NCBI GenBank assembly: GCA_036494465.1
Contig: DASXOJ010000071.1
Coordinates: 76,144 to 140,143, forward strand
DNA: 64,000 nucleotides
Direction: 5' to 3'
Source: CAJCJE01 sp036494465
GTDB lineage: Bacteria > Actinomycetota > Actinomycetes > Mycobacteriales > Pseudonocardiaceae
Made by a program: the position numbers and the translations under genes. Below the pieces are notes generated by a model, which was given only the letters and a program-made list of their open reading frames with translations, ran no database searches and was not told the DNA's origin. Shown in pieces: positions 34,356-42,712 of this stretch (position 1 is the first letter of the stretch; each line of letters starts with the position of its first letter).

Positions 34356-34506
34356 CCAGTGACTTGTCTCGTTTTGTCAGTCCGGTCCGTTACGTTGCGC
34401 TCATGATGGACTACCCCGCTCAGTTCGGCGACCGAGGCAGGGATTTGACGTGGTCATTGCCAGTTTGAGCGCTGAGAATGTGGGTCGGGTCGGTTGCCGT
34501 GAACTC

Positions 34507-34857
34507 ATGACCGCTGAACCGCTCGGTCCCAACGACCTGCCCGCGGTGCCGTCGTTTCCGCCGGGAACGACGACTGAAGCGATTCATGATGCTCTGATCG
34601 ACGAGGAACGGACCGATTTCGAGCGGGCCTACCAGAAGGCGATGGGCGACGCCACTCGCACGATGGACCTGGCCCCGGTGTTGGACGTGTTGCGCACCTA
34701 CCATCGAATTGCCGTGATGACGCAACACCAAGGTGTCACGGCACATCGTCGAATGCTGGATCAGATCGCGCGCGCAGTGGAGACCGGCGAAGCTCCGGCG
34801 GGGAGTGTCTCTGATGAGGAGATGATGGCCCGGATCAAGGCGAGGCTGGACCGGTAG
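34507..34857 (+). CDS. DUF6247-like protein, antitoxin position
   Basis: 116 residues from ATG 34507 (GTG 34450 would add 19). The core TEAIHDALIDEERTDFERAYQKAMGDATRTMDLAPVLDVLRTYHRIAVMTQ resembles DUF6247 proteins, which in many actinobacteria precede a small RelE-like gene. The last part, SVSDEEMMARIKARLDR, could be the toxin-binding tail. The stop TAG (34855-34857) is immediately followed by the start of the next gene, with no gap. The third codon positions are visibly less GC-rich than in neighbouring genes, which fits transfer. Confidence 0.6.
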   Translation: MTAEPLGPNDLPAVPSFPPGTTTEAIHDALIDEERTDFERAYQKAMGDATRTMDLAPVLDVLRTYHRIAVMTQHQGVTAHRRMLDQIARAVETGEAPAGSVSDEEMMARIKARLDR

Positions 34858-35118
34858 GTGTACCGAATTGTCACGTATCCGGATGCTGTGGACCAAGTAG
34901 ACGCACTGCCCGAGATGGCGTTGAACTTCTACGCGCACGCGCTCGACGTACTTCGGCTAGTCCCGGAGAACGGACGCCCATTCAATGTGGAGCGCCCGCA
35001 CGGCATGCGTGAAGTTGTCTTCGGGCCTCCTGGTGAAGGCTCGGTGGTTTAAATCTTGCTTGTCGACCAGCGCGAAGCGCACATCACCCTCGTGCAGTGG
35101 ATTGATCCGACGGCCTGA
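34858..35118 (+). pseudogene. RelE-type toxin gene interrupted by an in-frame TAA
   Basis: The frame starts with GTG 34858 (MYRIVTYPDAVDQVDALPEMALNFYAHALDVLRLVPENGRP) and reads through MREVVFGPPGEGSVV to TAA at 35050-35052. The same frame continues for 21 codons, ILLVDQREAHITLVQWIDPTA, to TGA 35116-35118. That continuation is the C-terminal strand pair expected in RelE/ParE-like proteins, where a tyrosine is common at the TAA position. A TAT or TAC to TAA change would explain it. The 64-residue product lacks the last strands and is probably inactive. Confidence 0.6.
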
Positions 35119-35129
35119 GCGCCGCGAGG

Positions 35130-36347
35130 TCAGGGCGTGTCGAATCGCACGGGCAGGGTCAGCGGTCCGCGCATCATTCCGCCCGGTGTCCAGGGGATCT
35201 CGGCGAGCGGTCCGGACGGGCGCAGCCCCGGCAACCGGCGCAGCAGCGTGCCGAGCGCGATGTTCGCCTCCAACCGCGCCAGGGGTGCGCCGAGGCAGTG
35301 GTGGATGCCGTGGCCGAAGGCGAGGTGCCGGACGCCGGTTCTGGTCACGTCGAGCACGTCGTCCGGGCTGCCGTCCGGGAGCGGCAGGTCGTGGCTGGCC
35401 GAGGGGAGGGCGACGACCACGATGTCGCCCTTGCCGATCCGTTGCCCGCCCAGGTCGAGGTCGGCGGCGGCGAAGCGCGGGGTGGTGAGTTCGACCGAGG
35501 AGTCGAACCGCAGGAACTCCTCGACGGCCTCGCCGATCAGGGACGGGTCCGCGCGCAGTGTCGCCAGCTGGCCGGGCGCGTCGAACAGCGCGTACAGGCT
35601 GTTGCCGAGCAGGTTGACGGTGGTTTCGTGCCCGGCGATGACCAGCAGCACGGCGGTGCCGACCAGTTCGGTTTTGGCGAGCCTGCCGTCGTCCTCGTCG
35701 CGCACCGCGACCAACGCGGACAGCAGATCGTCCTGCGGTGCACGGCGTTTGCCTGCGATCAGGGCGGCGAGCATGCCGTTGAGGTCACGGGACGCTGCGC
35801 GCTGCCGCGCCGAGGGGGCGCTGAGCGCATCCGTTGTCCAGGAACGGAAATCGGCGCGTTGTGCTTCGGGGACGCCGAGCAGTTCGGAGATCACCGCGAC
35901 CGGCAGTGGCGCGGTGAAGGTCTCCACCAGATCGGTTTCGCCCAGCGGCAGGATCGCGTCGATCAGCCCGTCGGCGATCTGCTGGATGCGCGGGCCGAGT
36001 TGCTGGGTGCGGCGCGGACTGAACGCGCCTGCGACCAGGCGGCGCAGCCGGGTGTGTTCGGGTGGGTCGGCTTCCAGCATCTGGCCGCCGATGCCCACTC
36101 CTGGCTGGTTCGCGGTGAAGTTGGCGCGCGCCAGGGCTTCTCGGGCCGGTGTCGGGTCTTTGCGCAGGTCCGGGTGGGTGAGCGCGAGCCGGGCGTGTTC
36201 GTGGCTGACCACGAGCCAGCCTTCCAGCCCGCTGCTGAGCCGGGCGCGGTGCACGGGGCCGAGCGCTCGTAGCCGCGCGTACCGGTTGGGCGAGTCGGCC
36301 TTGAACTCCGGGGTGATCACGACCAGTTCGTCCGGTGACGCCGTCAT
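35130..36347 (-). CDS. cytochrome P450
   Basis: 405 residues, the usual length of soluble bacterial P450s. The heme-ligating cysteine is in HLAFGHGIHHCLGAPLARLEANIAL; the I-helix oxygen-activation motif is VIAGHETTVNLLGN; the K-helix ExxR is EAVEEFLRF; LEADPPEHTRLRRLVAGAFSPR is the conserved C-helix region. ATG 36347 has GAGGAG nine bases upstream. No ferredoxin or reductase gene is adjacent, and the neighbours do not indicate a pathway, so the substrate is open. It is convergent with the broken toxin gene, leaving only 11 bases between them. Confidence 0.93.
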   Translation of the reverse strand: MTASPDELVVITPEFKADSPNRYARLRALGPVHRARLSSGLEGWLVVSHEHARLALTHPDLRKDPTPAREALARANFTANQPGVGIGGQMLEADPPEHTRLRRLVAGAFSPRRTQQLGPRIQQIADGLIDAILPLGETDLVETFTAPLPVAVISELLGVPEAQRADFRSWTTDALSAPSARQRAASRDLNGMLAALIAGKRRAPQDDLLSALVAVRDEDDGRLAKTELVGTAVLLVIAGHETTVNLLGNSLYALFDAPGQLATLRADPSLIGEAVEEFLRFDSSVELTTPRFAAADLDLGGQRIGKGDIVVVALPSASHDLPLPDGSPDDVLDVTRTGVRHLAFGHGIHHCLGAPLARLEANIALGTLLRRLPGLRPSGPLAEIPWTPGGMMRGPLTLPVRFDTP

Positions 36348-36502
36348 CCGCGACTCCTCGGCAGGTGGGAACGGGCACTCGCAGTTTCCCGCTGATGTGG
36401 ATCTCCGTCGAGCGGCAGGACCGGGTACTGACTGGTCCCCGAGGAACATCATCAGCGGGCGTGAGCGCGGCCACTCGTGGGCTACCTGCGAGACTGGGGG
36501 CC

Positions 36503-37825
36503 GTGACGGCCAACGAAGCAAATACCAGCCGGTCGCGAGAGCTGTTCGAGCGGGCCGCGACGGCCACGCCTGGTGGGGTGAACTCGCCGGTCAGGGCGTT
36601 TCACTCGGTCGGCGGAACGCCGAGGTTCATGGTCTCCGGCAGCGGACCGCTGCTGACCGACGTGGACGGCAACAGCTACGTGGACCTGGTCAGTTCGTGG
36701 GGTCCGATGATCCTGGGGCACGCGCATCCCGCGGTCGTCGAGGCGACGCGGCGGGCGGCGGAGCGGGGGTTGTCGTTCGGGACGCCGACCGAAGGCGAGG
36801 TCGAGCTCGCCGAGGAGATCATCGCGCGGGTACGGCCGGTGGAGCAGGTGCGGCTGGTCAACTCAGGTACCGAGGCGACGATGAGCGCGGTCCGGCTCGC
36901 CCGTGGGTTCACCGGGCGGAGCAGGATCATCAAGTTCGCTGGCTGCTACCACGGCCATGTTGACGCGCTGCTGGCCGACGCGGGCTCGGGCGTCGCGACG
37001 CTGGGCCTGCCGACGTCTCCCGGGGTGACCGGCGCGCAGGCGGCCGACACGATCGTGCTGCCCTACAACGACGTCGACGCGGTGCGCGCGGCCTTCGCGG
37101 CCGAGCCGGACGCGATCGCTGCGGTGATCACCGAGGCCGCCGCGGGCAACATGGGCGCGGTCGCGCCCCGGCCGGGATTCAACGCGGCGCTGCGCGAGAT
37201 CGCGCACCAGTACGGCGCGCTGCTGATCATGGACGAGGTGATGACCGGGTTCCGGGTCTCCCTCGCCGGTTGGTACGGCCTTGAAGAGGTCGACGGCGAC
37301 CTGTACACGTTCGGCAAGGTCATGTCGGGCGGTTTGCCCGCTGCCGCGTTCGGCGGCCGGGCCGAGGTGATGAGCAGGCTGGCGCCGGTCGGGCCGGTCT
37401 ACCAGGCGGGCACGCTGTCCGGGAACCCGGTCGCGGTCGCCGCCGGCCTGACCACGCTGCGGCACGCGGACGCCGAGGTCTACCAGTTGCTGGACGCGAA
37501 CGCGCGCAGGCTGGGCGAGCTGTTCGCGAAGGGGCTGAGCGAGGCGGGCGTGCCGCACCACGTGCAGTTCGCGGGCAACCTGGTGAGCGTGTTCTTCACC
37601 GAGAACGGACAGGTGTTCGACTACGCACAGGCCAGGGCCACCCAGACCTGGCGGTATCCGGCGTTCTTCCACGCGCTGCTCGATCACGGCGTGTACGGAC
37701 CGCCGAGCGCCTACGAGGCGTGGTTCGTGAACGCGGCCATGGACGAGGCCGCGTTCGAGGTCATCGAGGCCGCCATGCCGCACGCGGCGGCGGCAGCGGC
37801 CAATGCTGAGCAGGTGGTGGGATGA
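36503..37825 (+). CDS. hemL: glutamate-1-semialdehyde 2,1-aminomutase
   Basis: PLP enzyme that converts glutamate-1-semialdehyde to 5-aminolevulinate, completing the C5 route begun by HemA. 440 residues. Conserved parts: ATPGGVNSPVRAFHSVGGTPRFM, SSWGPMILGHAHP, RLVNSGTEATMSAVRLARG, KFAGCYHGHVDALLADAGSG, LLIMDEVMTGFRV (PLP Asp), TFGKVMSGGLPAAAFGG (Schiff-base lysine) and YQAGTLSGNP. GTG 36503 is the likely start. The stop overlaps the histidine phosphatase start (ATGA). Order hemL, phosphatase, resA-like, ccdA, resB, ccsB equals Rv0524-Rv0529. Confidence 0.96.
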   Translation: MTANEANTSRSRELFERAATATPGGVNSPVRAFHSVGGTPRFMVSGSGPLLTDVDGNSYVDLVSSWGPMILGHAHPAVVEATRRAAERGLSFGTPTEGEVELAEEIIARVRPVEQVRLVNSGTEATMSAVRLARGFTGRSRIIKFAGCYHGHVDALLADAGSGVATLGLPTSPGVTGAQAADTIVLPYNDVDAVRAAFAAEPDAIAAVITEAAAGNMGAVAPRPGFNAALREIAHQYGALLIMDEVMTGFRVSLAGWYGLEEVDGDLYTFGKVMSGGLPAAAFGGRAEVMSRLAPVGPVYQAGTLSGNPVAVAAGLTTLRHADAEVYQLLDANARRLGELFAKGLSEAGVPHHVQFAGNLVSVFFTENGQVFDYAQARATQTWRYPAFFHALLDHGVYGPPSAYEAWFVNAAMDEAAFEVIEAAMPHAAAAAANAEQVVG

Positions 37826-38463
37826 GCGAGGGCTCGAACCGGACGATCGTGCACCTGGTCCGGCACGGTGAAGTGCACAACCCGAACGGCGTGCTCTACG
37901 GCCGCCTGCCCGGCTACCACCTGTCCACGCGCGGTGAGCAGCAGGCCATCGTCGTGGCCGAGTTCCTCGCCGACCGGGACATCGTGCACGTCGCGCATTC
38001 GCCGTTGCAGCGCGCGCAGCAGACCGCGGCGCCGACGGCCGCGTCGCACCGGCTCGATCCGGTGATCGACGACCGGCTGATCGAGGCGGGCAACCTGTTC
38101 GAGGGCCAGAAGGTCTCGGTCGGCGACGGCGCGCTGCGCGATCCGCGCAACTGGCCGAAGATGCGCGATCCGTTCACTCCGTCCTGGGGCGAGCCGTACC
38201 TGACCATCGCGCATCGCATGCTCGCCGCCGTGCACCGGGTGCGCGCGGTCGCGGTCGGGCACGAGGCGGTGTGCGTGTCGCACCAGCTGCCGATCTGGAC
38301 GTTCCGGCTGTTCATGGAGGGCAAGCGGCTCTGGCACGACCCGCGCCGCAGGCAGTGCTCGCTGGCCTCGATCACCAGCTTCGAGTTCGACGAGGAGCGG
38401 CTGGTCGGCATCCAGTACCGCGACCCGGTCGCGTCGACGAACGCGCGGGTGACCGGGCGATGA
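37822..38463 (+). CDS. histidine phosphatase (phosphoglycerate mutase-like, Rv0525-like)
   Basis: 213 residues. The catalytic motif is IVHLVRHGEVHNPNG (RHG with phospho-His), HVAHSPLQRAQQTAAPTA provides the conserved SPLQRA arginine, and AVAVGHEAVCVSHQLPIWTF contains the second catalytic histidine (VSHQ). The substrate is unknown. It is coupled by 4-base overlaps to hemL upstream and the thioredoxin-like lipoprotein downstream, an arrangement kept in mycobacteria. Confidence 0.9.
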   Translation: MSEGSNRTIVHLVRHGEVHNPNGVLYGRLPGYHLSTRGEQQAIVVAEFLADRDIVHVAHSPLQRAQQTAAPTAASHRLDPVIDDRLIEAGNLFEGQKVSVGDGALRDPRNWPKMRDPFTPSWGEPYLTIAHRMLAAVHRVRAVAVGHEAVCVSHQLPIWTFRLFMEGKRLWHDPRRRQCSLASITSFEFDEERLVGIQYRDPVASTNARVTGR

Positions 38464-39050
38464 AGCGGTTGGCGATCCTGCCGGTGCTGTTCTCGGTCGC
38501 CGTGCTGGTGCTGTCCGGGTGTGGGGCGGGGAAGAACGCGGTCAACACGGACGCGGACTACAACTTCGTATCGCCCGGCGGCCAGGTGCGGTTGTTCTAC
38601 GCGTCGGCGCAGCGCAAGCCGCTGCCGGACCTGGCCGGGCAGAGCCTGCAACAACCGGACAAGCAGATCGCCATCTCCAGCTTTCCGAACGACGTGGTCG
38701 TGCTGAACATCTGGGGCGCGTGGTGCGCCAACTGCCGCGCCGAGGCACCCGAGCTCCAGCAGGTCTACAACCAGACCAAGAGCCAGGGCGTGCAGGTGCT
38801 CGGCATCGACTTCAAGGACCAGAGCCGCAACGCGGCGCTGGACTTCATGTCCGACTACCAGATGAGCTATCCGTCCATTTACGACTTCGCGGGCCGAACC
38901 TTGCTGGAGCTCAACAACTTCCCGCGCAGCTCGGTGCCCGCCACGATCGTGCTGGACCGGCAGCACCGGGTCGCCGCCGTGTACCTGACCCAGATCACCG
39001 CGGCCGATCTGCTGCCGGAGATCCAGAAGGTCGCAGCCGAGAAGGATTGA
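38460..39050 (+). CDS. TlpA/ResA-like thiol-disulfide oxidoreductase, lipoprotein
   Basis: 196 residues. The signal peptide ends in a lipobox (AVLVLSGCGAG), so it is anchored outside the membrane. The thioredoxin fold carries the active site LNIWGAWCANCRAEAPELQQ (C-A-N-C), the strand GVQVLGIDFKDQ and the cis-proline in RSSVPATIVLD. It probably reduces the apocytochrome c haem-binding cysteines with electrons from CcdA (next gene). It is coupled to the phosphatase gene by ATGA. The stop lies in the first copy of a 12-base duplication (39037-39048 and 39053-39064). Confidence 0.92.
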   Translation: MKRLAILPVLFSVAVLVLSGCGAGKNAVNTDADYNFVSPGGQVRLFYASAQRKPLPDLAGQSLQQPDKQIAISSFPNDVVVLNIWGAWCANCRAEAPELQQVYNQTKSQGVQVLGIDFKDQSRNAALDFMSDYQMSYPSIYDFAGRTLLELNNFPRSSVPATIVLDRQHRVAAVYLTQITAADLLPEIQKVAAEKD

Positions 39051-39106
39051 GACCGAGAAGGATTAAAGCCGCCGTGAAGTGCCGCAAGCAGGGCTGTGAT
39101 CCAGAA

Positions 39107-39129
39107 CGCCACCGGGGATACCGGTGGCG
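39107..39129 (+). other. hairpin between the resA-like and ccdA genes
   Basis: Nine-base stem CGCCACCGG (39107-39115) with CCGGTGGCG (39121-39129), loop GGATA, no T-run. It could be an attenuator or an mRNA processing/stability element in the cytochrome c maturation operon. Confidence 0.5.
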
Positions 39130-39162
39130 AGCCGCCGGATCGCACTACCTACTCTCGATCGC

Positions 39163-39945
39163 GTGAACCCCACCGAGCAGCTGGCCATCTCGGGTCCGCT
39201 GCTGCTCGCGGTGGTCGTCTCGGTGGCTGCCGGCGCGGTGTCCTTCGCTTCGCCGTGCGTGGTCCCGCTGGTGCCCGGCTACCTCGCCTACCTGGCCGGT
39301 CTGGTCGGCGCAGAATCGCCAGCGGTGAGCGCGGCCGAACCGGCCCGCAAGGGACGGTTCCGGGTGGCCGGTGCGTCCCTGCTGTTCGTGGCCGGGTTCA
39401 CCGTCGTGTTCGGCGCCGCGTCCATCCTGGTCTTCGGGGTGTCCAACTCGCTGCTGGCCAACGAGCAGCTGCTGGAGCGCATCGGCGGCGTGGTCACCAT
39501 CGTGATGGGACTGGTCTTCATCGGCCTGGTGCCCGCGCTGCAACGCGAGTTCCGGCTGCACGCGGTACCCAGGGCGGGCCTGTTCGGCGCGCCGCTGCTC
39601 GGCGCGGTGTTCGCGCTGGGCTGGACGCCCTGCCTTGGCCCGACCCTGACCGGCGTGCTGGCCGTCGCGGACGCGACAACGCCCGGCCTCGGCAACACCG
39701 TGCGCGCGATCCTGCTGGTCCTCGCCTACTGCCTCGGCCTCGGCCTGCCGTTCGTGGTGCTCGCGCTCGGCGCCCGCTGGGCAGTGCGCGCCACCGGCTG
39801 GCTGCGCACGCACGTGCGTGCCATGCAGATCACCGGCGGCGTGCTGCTGCTGTGCGTCGGCGTCGCGCTGGTCACCGGGCTCTGGGACGTGCTGATCTCC
39901 TGGCTGCGGGAAACCGTTGCCTCCAACGCGACATCGCCGATCTGA
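39163..39945 (+). CDS. ccdA: cytochrome c biogenesis transmembrane protein CcdA
   Basis: 260 residues with six membrane helices. It moves reducing equivalents across the membrane to the extracytoplasmic thioredoxin. The two functional cysteines are in SFASPCVVPLVPGYLAYLAGL (first helix) and FALGWTPCLGPTLTGVLAVA (fourth helix); both sit next to the proline residues typical of CcdA. GTG 39163 is chosen since it starts just ahead of the first helix; GTG 39124 would add 13 residues. Confidence 0.94.
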   Translation: MNPTEQLAISGPLLLAVVVSVAAGAVSFASPCVVPLVPGYLAYLAGLVGAESPAVSAAEPARKGRFRVAGASLLFVAGFTVVFGAASILVFGVSNSLLANEQLLERIGGVVTIVMGLVFIGLVPALQREFRLHAVPRAGLFGAPLLGAVFALGWTPCLGPTLTGVLAVADATTPGLGNTVRAILLVLAYCLGLGLPFVVLALGARWAVRATGWLRTHVRAMQITGGVLLLCVGVALVTGLWDVLISWLRETVASNATSPI

Positions 39946-39957
39946 GGTGCCCCGGCT

Positions 39958-41610
39958 GTGACCAGGACCGTGACCGAGCCGGCCGAACCGACCGCGACCG
40001 AGCCGCCGCGCCGGTCCCCGCTGCGCAACGCGCTCGCCTTCGTGCGCAACACCTGGCGCGGCCTGGTGACCATGCGCACCGCGCTGATGCTGCTGTTCCT
40101 GCTCGCGCTCGGCGCCATGCCCGGCGCGCTGCTGCCGCAGCGCCCGCTGAACCCGCCGCTGGTCACCACCTATATCCAGAACCACGGCTGGTGGGGCGAA
40201 CTGCTGGACAAGCTCCAGTTCTTCAACGTCTACGGCAGCGTCTGGTTCGCCGCGATCTACGTGCTGCTGTTCGTGTCGCTGGTCGGCTGCCTGCTGCCGC
40301 GCTCGGTCGACTACTTCCGCCAGTCCACCGCGAAACCGGTGCTGACCCCGCGCAACCTGGCCAGGATGCCGCACCACACCAGCAGCACCACCGCGACCGA
40401 CGGCCAGGCGGCCCTGGACGCGGCGCGCAAGGAACTGCGCGGCTGGCGGCAGATCGAACGCACCGAAGAGGGCGGCGCGCGCAGCATCTCCGCCGAGCGC
40501 GGCTACCTGCGCGAGACCGGCAACCTGATCTTCCACTTCGCCATGCTCGGCCTGATCATCGCGTTCGCGGTCGGCAAGCTCTACGGCTACACCGGCCAGT
40601 CGATCGTGCTCGCCGAAGGCAACCAGCAGTCCCAGTGGTGCAACTCGGGCGTGCTCGCCTACGACTCGTTCAGCCCCGGCCTGCGGGTGGACGGCACCGA
40701 CCTGGCGCCCTACTGCATCAGGGTGAACAGCTTCAGCTCGTCGTTCCTGCCCAACGAGGTAGCGCAGAGCTTCGACGCGAAACTGTCCTACCAGGCCGAT
40801 CCGGTCGGCGACCCGAACACCTGGCAGAACTACAACCTCCAGGTCAACGAGCCGCTCAACGTCGACGGCGACAAGGTCTACCTGGCGGGCAACGGCTACG
40901 CGCCGGTCTTCACGGTGACCTACCCGAACGGGCAGAGCCGGACCAACGCGATCCAGTGGAAAGAGGACGACGGGCTGACCTACCTCTCCGAGGGGGCGAC
41001 CAAGTTCGATCCGCCGGGCATCACCGACCCGGCCGAACTGCACCGCAAGCAGATCGCGGTCACCGGGTTGTTCGCGCCGACCGCCGCGATCAGCGGCGGC
41101 ATCATGACCTCGGTGTTCCCCGCGCCGGACAACCCCGGCGTTGCGGCCATGATCTACGAGGGCAATCTCGGCTCCGACTCGGATGATCAGTCCATTTTCG
41201 ACATCGACCAGACCATGGTCGACAGCGGCAAGCTGAAGATGGTCAAGCAGGCCAACCTGATGCTCGGCCAGTCGATGAAACTGCCGGACGGCACGACCGT
41301 GAAGTTCGACTCGGTGCAGCGCTGGGTATCGCTGCTGATCACGCACGACCCGACGCAGAGCTACGTGCTCGTGTTCGCGATCGCGCTGCTGGTCGGCCTG
41401 ATCACGTCGCTGGTGATCAAGCGCCGCCGCATCTGGGTGCGGGTCACCCCGGCAGGCGATGACGAGCCGGAAGGTCGTACCGTGATCGAGGTCGGCGGTC
41501 TGGCTCGCACCGACCAGGCAGGGTACGGCGAGGAGTTCACCAAGCTGTCCGCGCGGATCATCGACGCGGCCGCTGGTGCTGATCGTTCGACGGCAGGAAA
41601 GGACGCCTGA
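39958..41610 (+). CDS. resB: cytochrome c biogenesis protein ResB
   Basis: 550 residues. The N-terminal helices (TWRGLVTMRTALMLLFLLALGAMPGALLPQRPLN; WFAAIYVLLFVSLVGCLLPR; LIFHFAMLGLIIAFAVGKLYGY) are followed by a large extracytoplasmic domain of ~270 residues and a last helix (YVLVFAIALLVGLITSLVI) with a cytoplasmic tail. ResB forms the System II haem export and attachment complex with CcsA/ResC (the next gene, 1-base overlap TGATG). Confidence 0.95.
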   Translation: MTRTVTEPAEPTATEPPRRSPLRNALAFVRNTWRGLVTMRTALMLLFLLALGAMPGALLPQRPLNPPLVTTYIQNHGWWGELLDKLQFFNVYGSVWFAAIYVLLFVSLVGCLLPRSVDYFRQSTAKPVLTPRNLARMPHHTSSTTATDGQAALDAARKELRGWRQIERTEEGGARSISAERGYLRETGNLIFHFAMLGLIIAFAVGKLYGYTGQSIVLAEGNQQSQWCNSGVLAYDSFSPGLRVDGTDLAPYCIRVNSFSSSFLPNEVAQSFDAKLSYQADPVGDPNTWQNYNLQVNEPLNVDGDKVYLAGNGYAPVFTVTYPNGQSRTNAIQWKEDDGLTYLSEGATKFDPPGITDPAELHRKQIAVTGLFAPTAAISGGIMTSVFPAPDNPGVAAMIYEGNLGSDSDDQSIFDIDQTMVDSGKLKMVKQANLMLGQSMKLPDGTTVKFDSVQRWVSLLITHDPTQSYVLVFAIALLVGLITSLVIKRRRIWVRVTPAGDDEPEGRTVIEVGGLARTDQAGYGEEFTKLSARIIDAAAGADRSTAGKDA

Positions 41611-42593
41611 TGCCGGTCAACGAGACATTGGCCCACTACAGCAGTTGGTGCTACGGCAGCGCGGTCGGCATCTACGTGCTGGCGACGCTGTTCTGCCTCG
41701 CCGACGCCGCCTTCGCCAAGTCCCGGCGCGACGTGTCCGCGCAGGCCCGCGAACTCGTTGGCGCCGGTGGCCCGAGCGTCACCGAAGCAGGCAAGCCCGC
41801 GATGCACATCGGCCGCACCATCGAGACGCCGCGCAGGCCGCTGGCCGAGCGCCTCGGCCGGATGGGCATCTCGCTGGTCATCCTCGGTCTTGCCATGCAC
41901 CTGGTCGCCATCGTGCTGCGCGGAGTCGCGACACACCGCGCGCCGTGGGGCAACATGTACGAGTACGTGTCCGTGATCGGCTTCGTCTCGCTGGCCGTGT
42001 GGACCGCGATGATGGCGAAGTACCCGATCCGGCGCGCCACCGGCTTCGTGCTGGTGCCGATCGTGATCCTGCTGTTCCTCGGCGGCACCGTGCTCTACAC
42101 GCAGGCCGAACCGGTCGAGCCCGCGTTGCAGTCCTACTGGCTCGCCGTGCACGTGACCATCGTGTCCATCGCGACCGGCATCCTGATCATCCCCGGCGTG
42201 GCCAGCATCCTGTACCTGCTGCGTTCCGCGCACGAAAACAAGCCCGCGTTCCTGCCGAAGTTCGGGCCGAAGCTGCCCAGCGCGGACACCCTCGACCGGC
42301 TCGCCTACCGCACCACCGTGATCGGCCTGCCGCTGTTCACCCTCGGCGTCATCTGCGGCGCGATCTGGGCCGACTCGGCCTGGGGCCACTACTGGCAGTG
42401 GGACCCCAAGGAGACCACCGCGTTCGTCGCCTGGGTCGTCTACGCCGCGTACCTGCACTCGCGCGCGACCGCGGGCTGGCGCGGCAACAGGGCCGCCGTC
42501 ATCAACGTGCTCGGCTTCGCGGTGATGATGTTCAACCTGTTCTTCATCAACCTGGTCGTCACCGGCCTGCACTCCTACGCTGGCGTCGGCTGA
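41610..42593 (+). CDS. ccsB: System II cytochrome c synthesis protein CcsB/ResC (CcsA family)
   Basis: 327 residues, about eight helices. The haem-binding WWD motif lies in SAWGHYWQWDPKETTAFVAWVVYAAYLHSRA; conserved histidines flank it (GNMYEYV region, AVHVTIVS, HSRATAGWRGNRAAV). It presents haem to apocytochromes c together with ResB. The M. tuberculosis equivalent is Rv0529. It is the last gene of the hemL-ccs run, and an inverted repeat follows the stop. Confidence 0.95.
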   Translation: MPVNETLAHYSSWCYGSAVGIYVLATLFCLADAAFAKSRRDVSAQARELVGAGGPSVTEAGKPAMHIGRTIETPRRPLAERLGRMGISLVILGLAMHLVAIVLRGVATHRAPWGNMYEYVSVIGFVSLAVWTAMMAKYPIRRATGFVLVPIVILLFLGGTVLYTQAEPVEPALQSYWLAVHVTIVSIATGILIIPGVASILYLLRSAHENKPAFLPKFGPKLPSADTLDRLAYRTTVIGLPLFTLGVICGAIWADSAWGHYWQWDPKETTAFVAWVVYAAYLHSRATAGWRGNRAAVINVLGFAVMMFNLFFINLVVTGLHSYAGVG

Positions 42594-42610
42594 GCCGGAG
42601 ATCCGCATAA

Positions 42611-42640
42611 CGACCTGGGACGTTCGGCGGGCCCAGGTCG
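42611..42640 (+). terminator. possible hairpin terminator after ccsB
   Basis: Nine-base stem CGACCTGGG (42611-42619) with CCCAGGTCG (42632-42640) and a 12-base loop. There is no T-run, so termination is uncertain. Confidence 0.45.
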
Positions 42641-42712
42641 ACCCTGGTGTGCTCGGCGACTACCGTCAACCACTGGTTGGTTCGCGATCTTTTCGCAAGG
42701 AGGACTCCAGCG

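Noticed and set aside
34403..34468. Short frame MMDYPAQFGDRGRDLTWSLPV before the DUF6247 gene
   Set aside because: Twenty-one codons, no ribosome binding site and no match; probably leader sequence.
39145..41346. 733-codon minus-strand frame opposite ccdA and resB
   Set aside because: Antisense shadow of two membrane protein genes with strong family matches.
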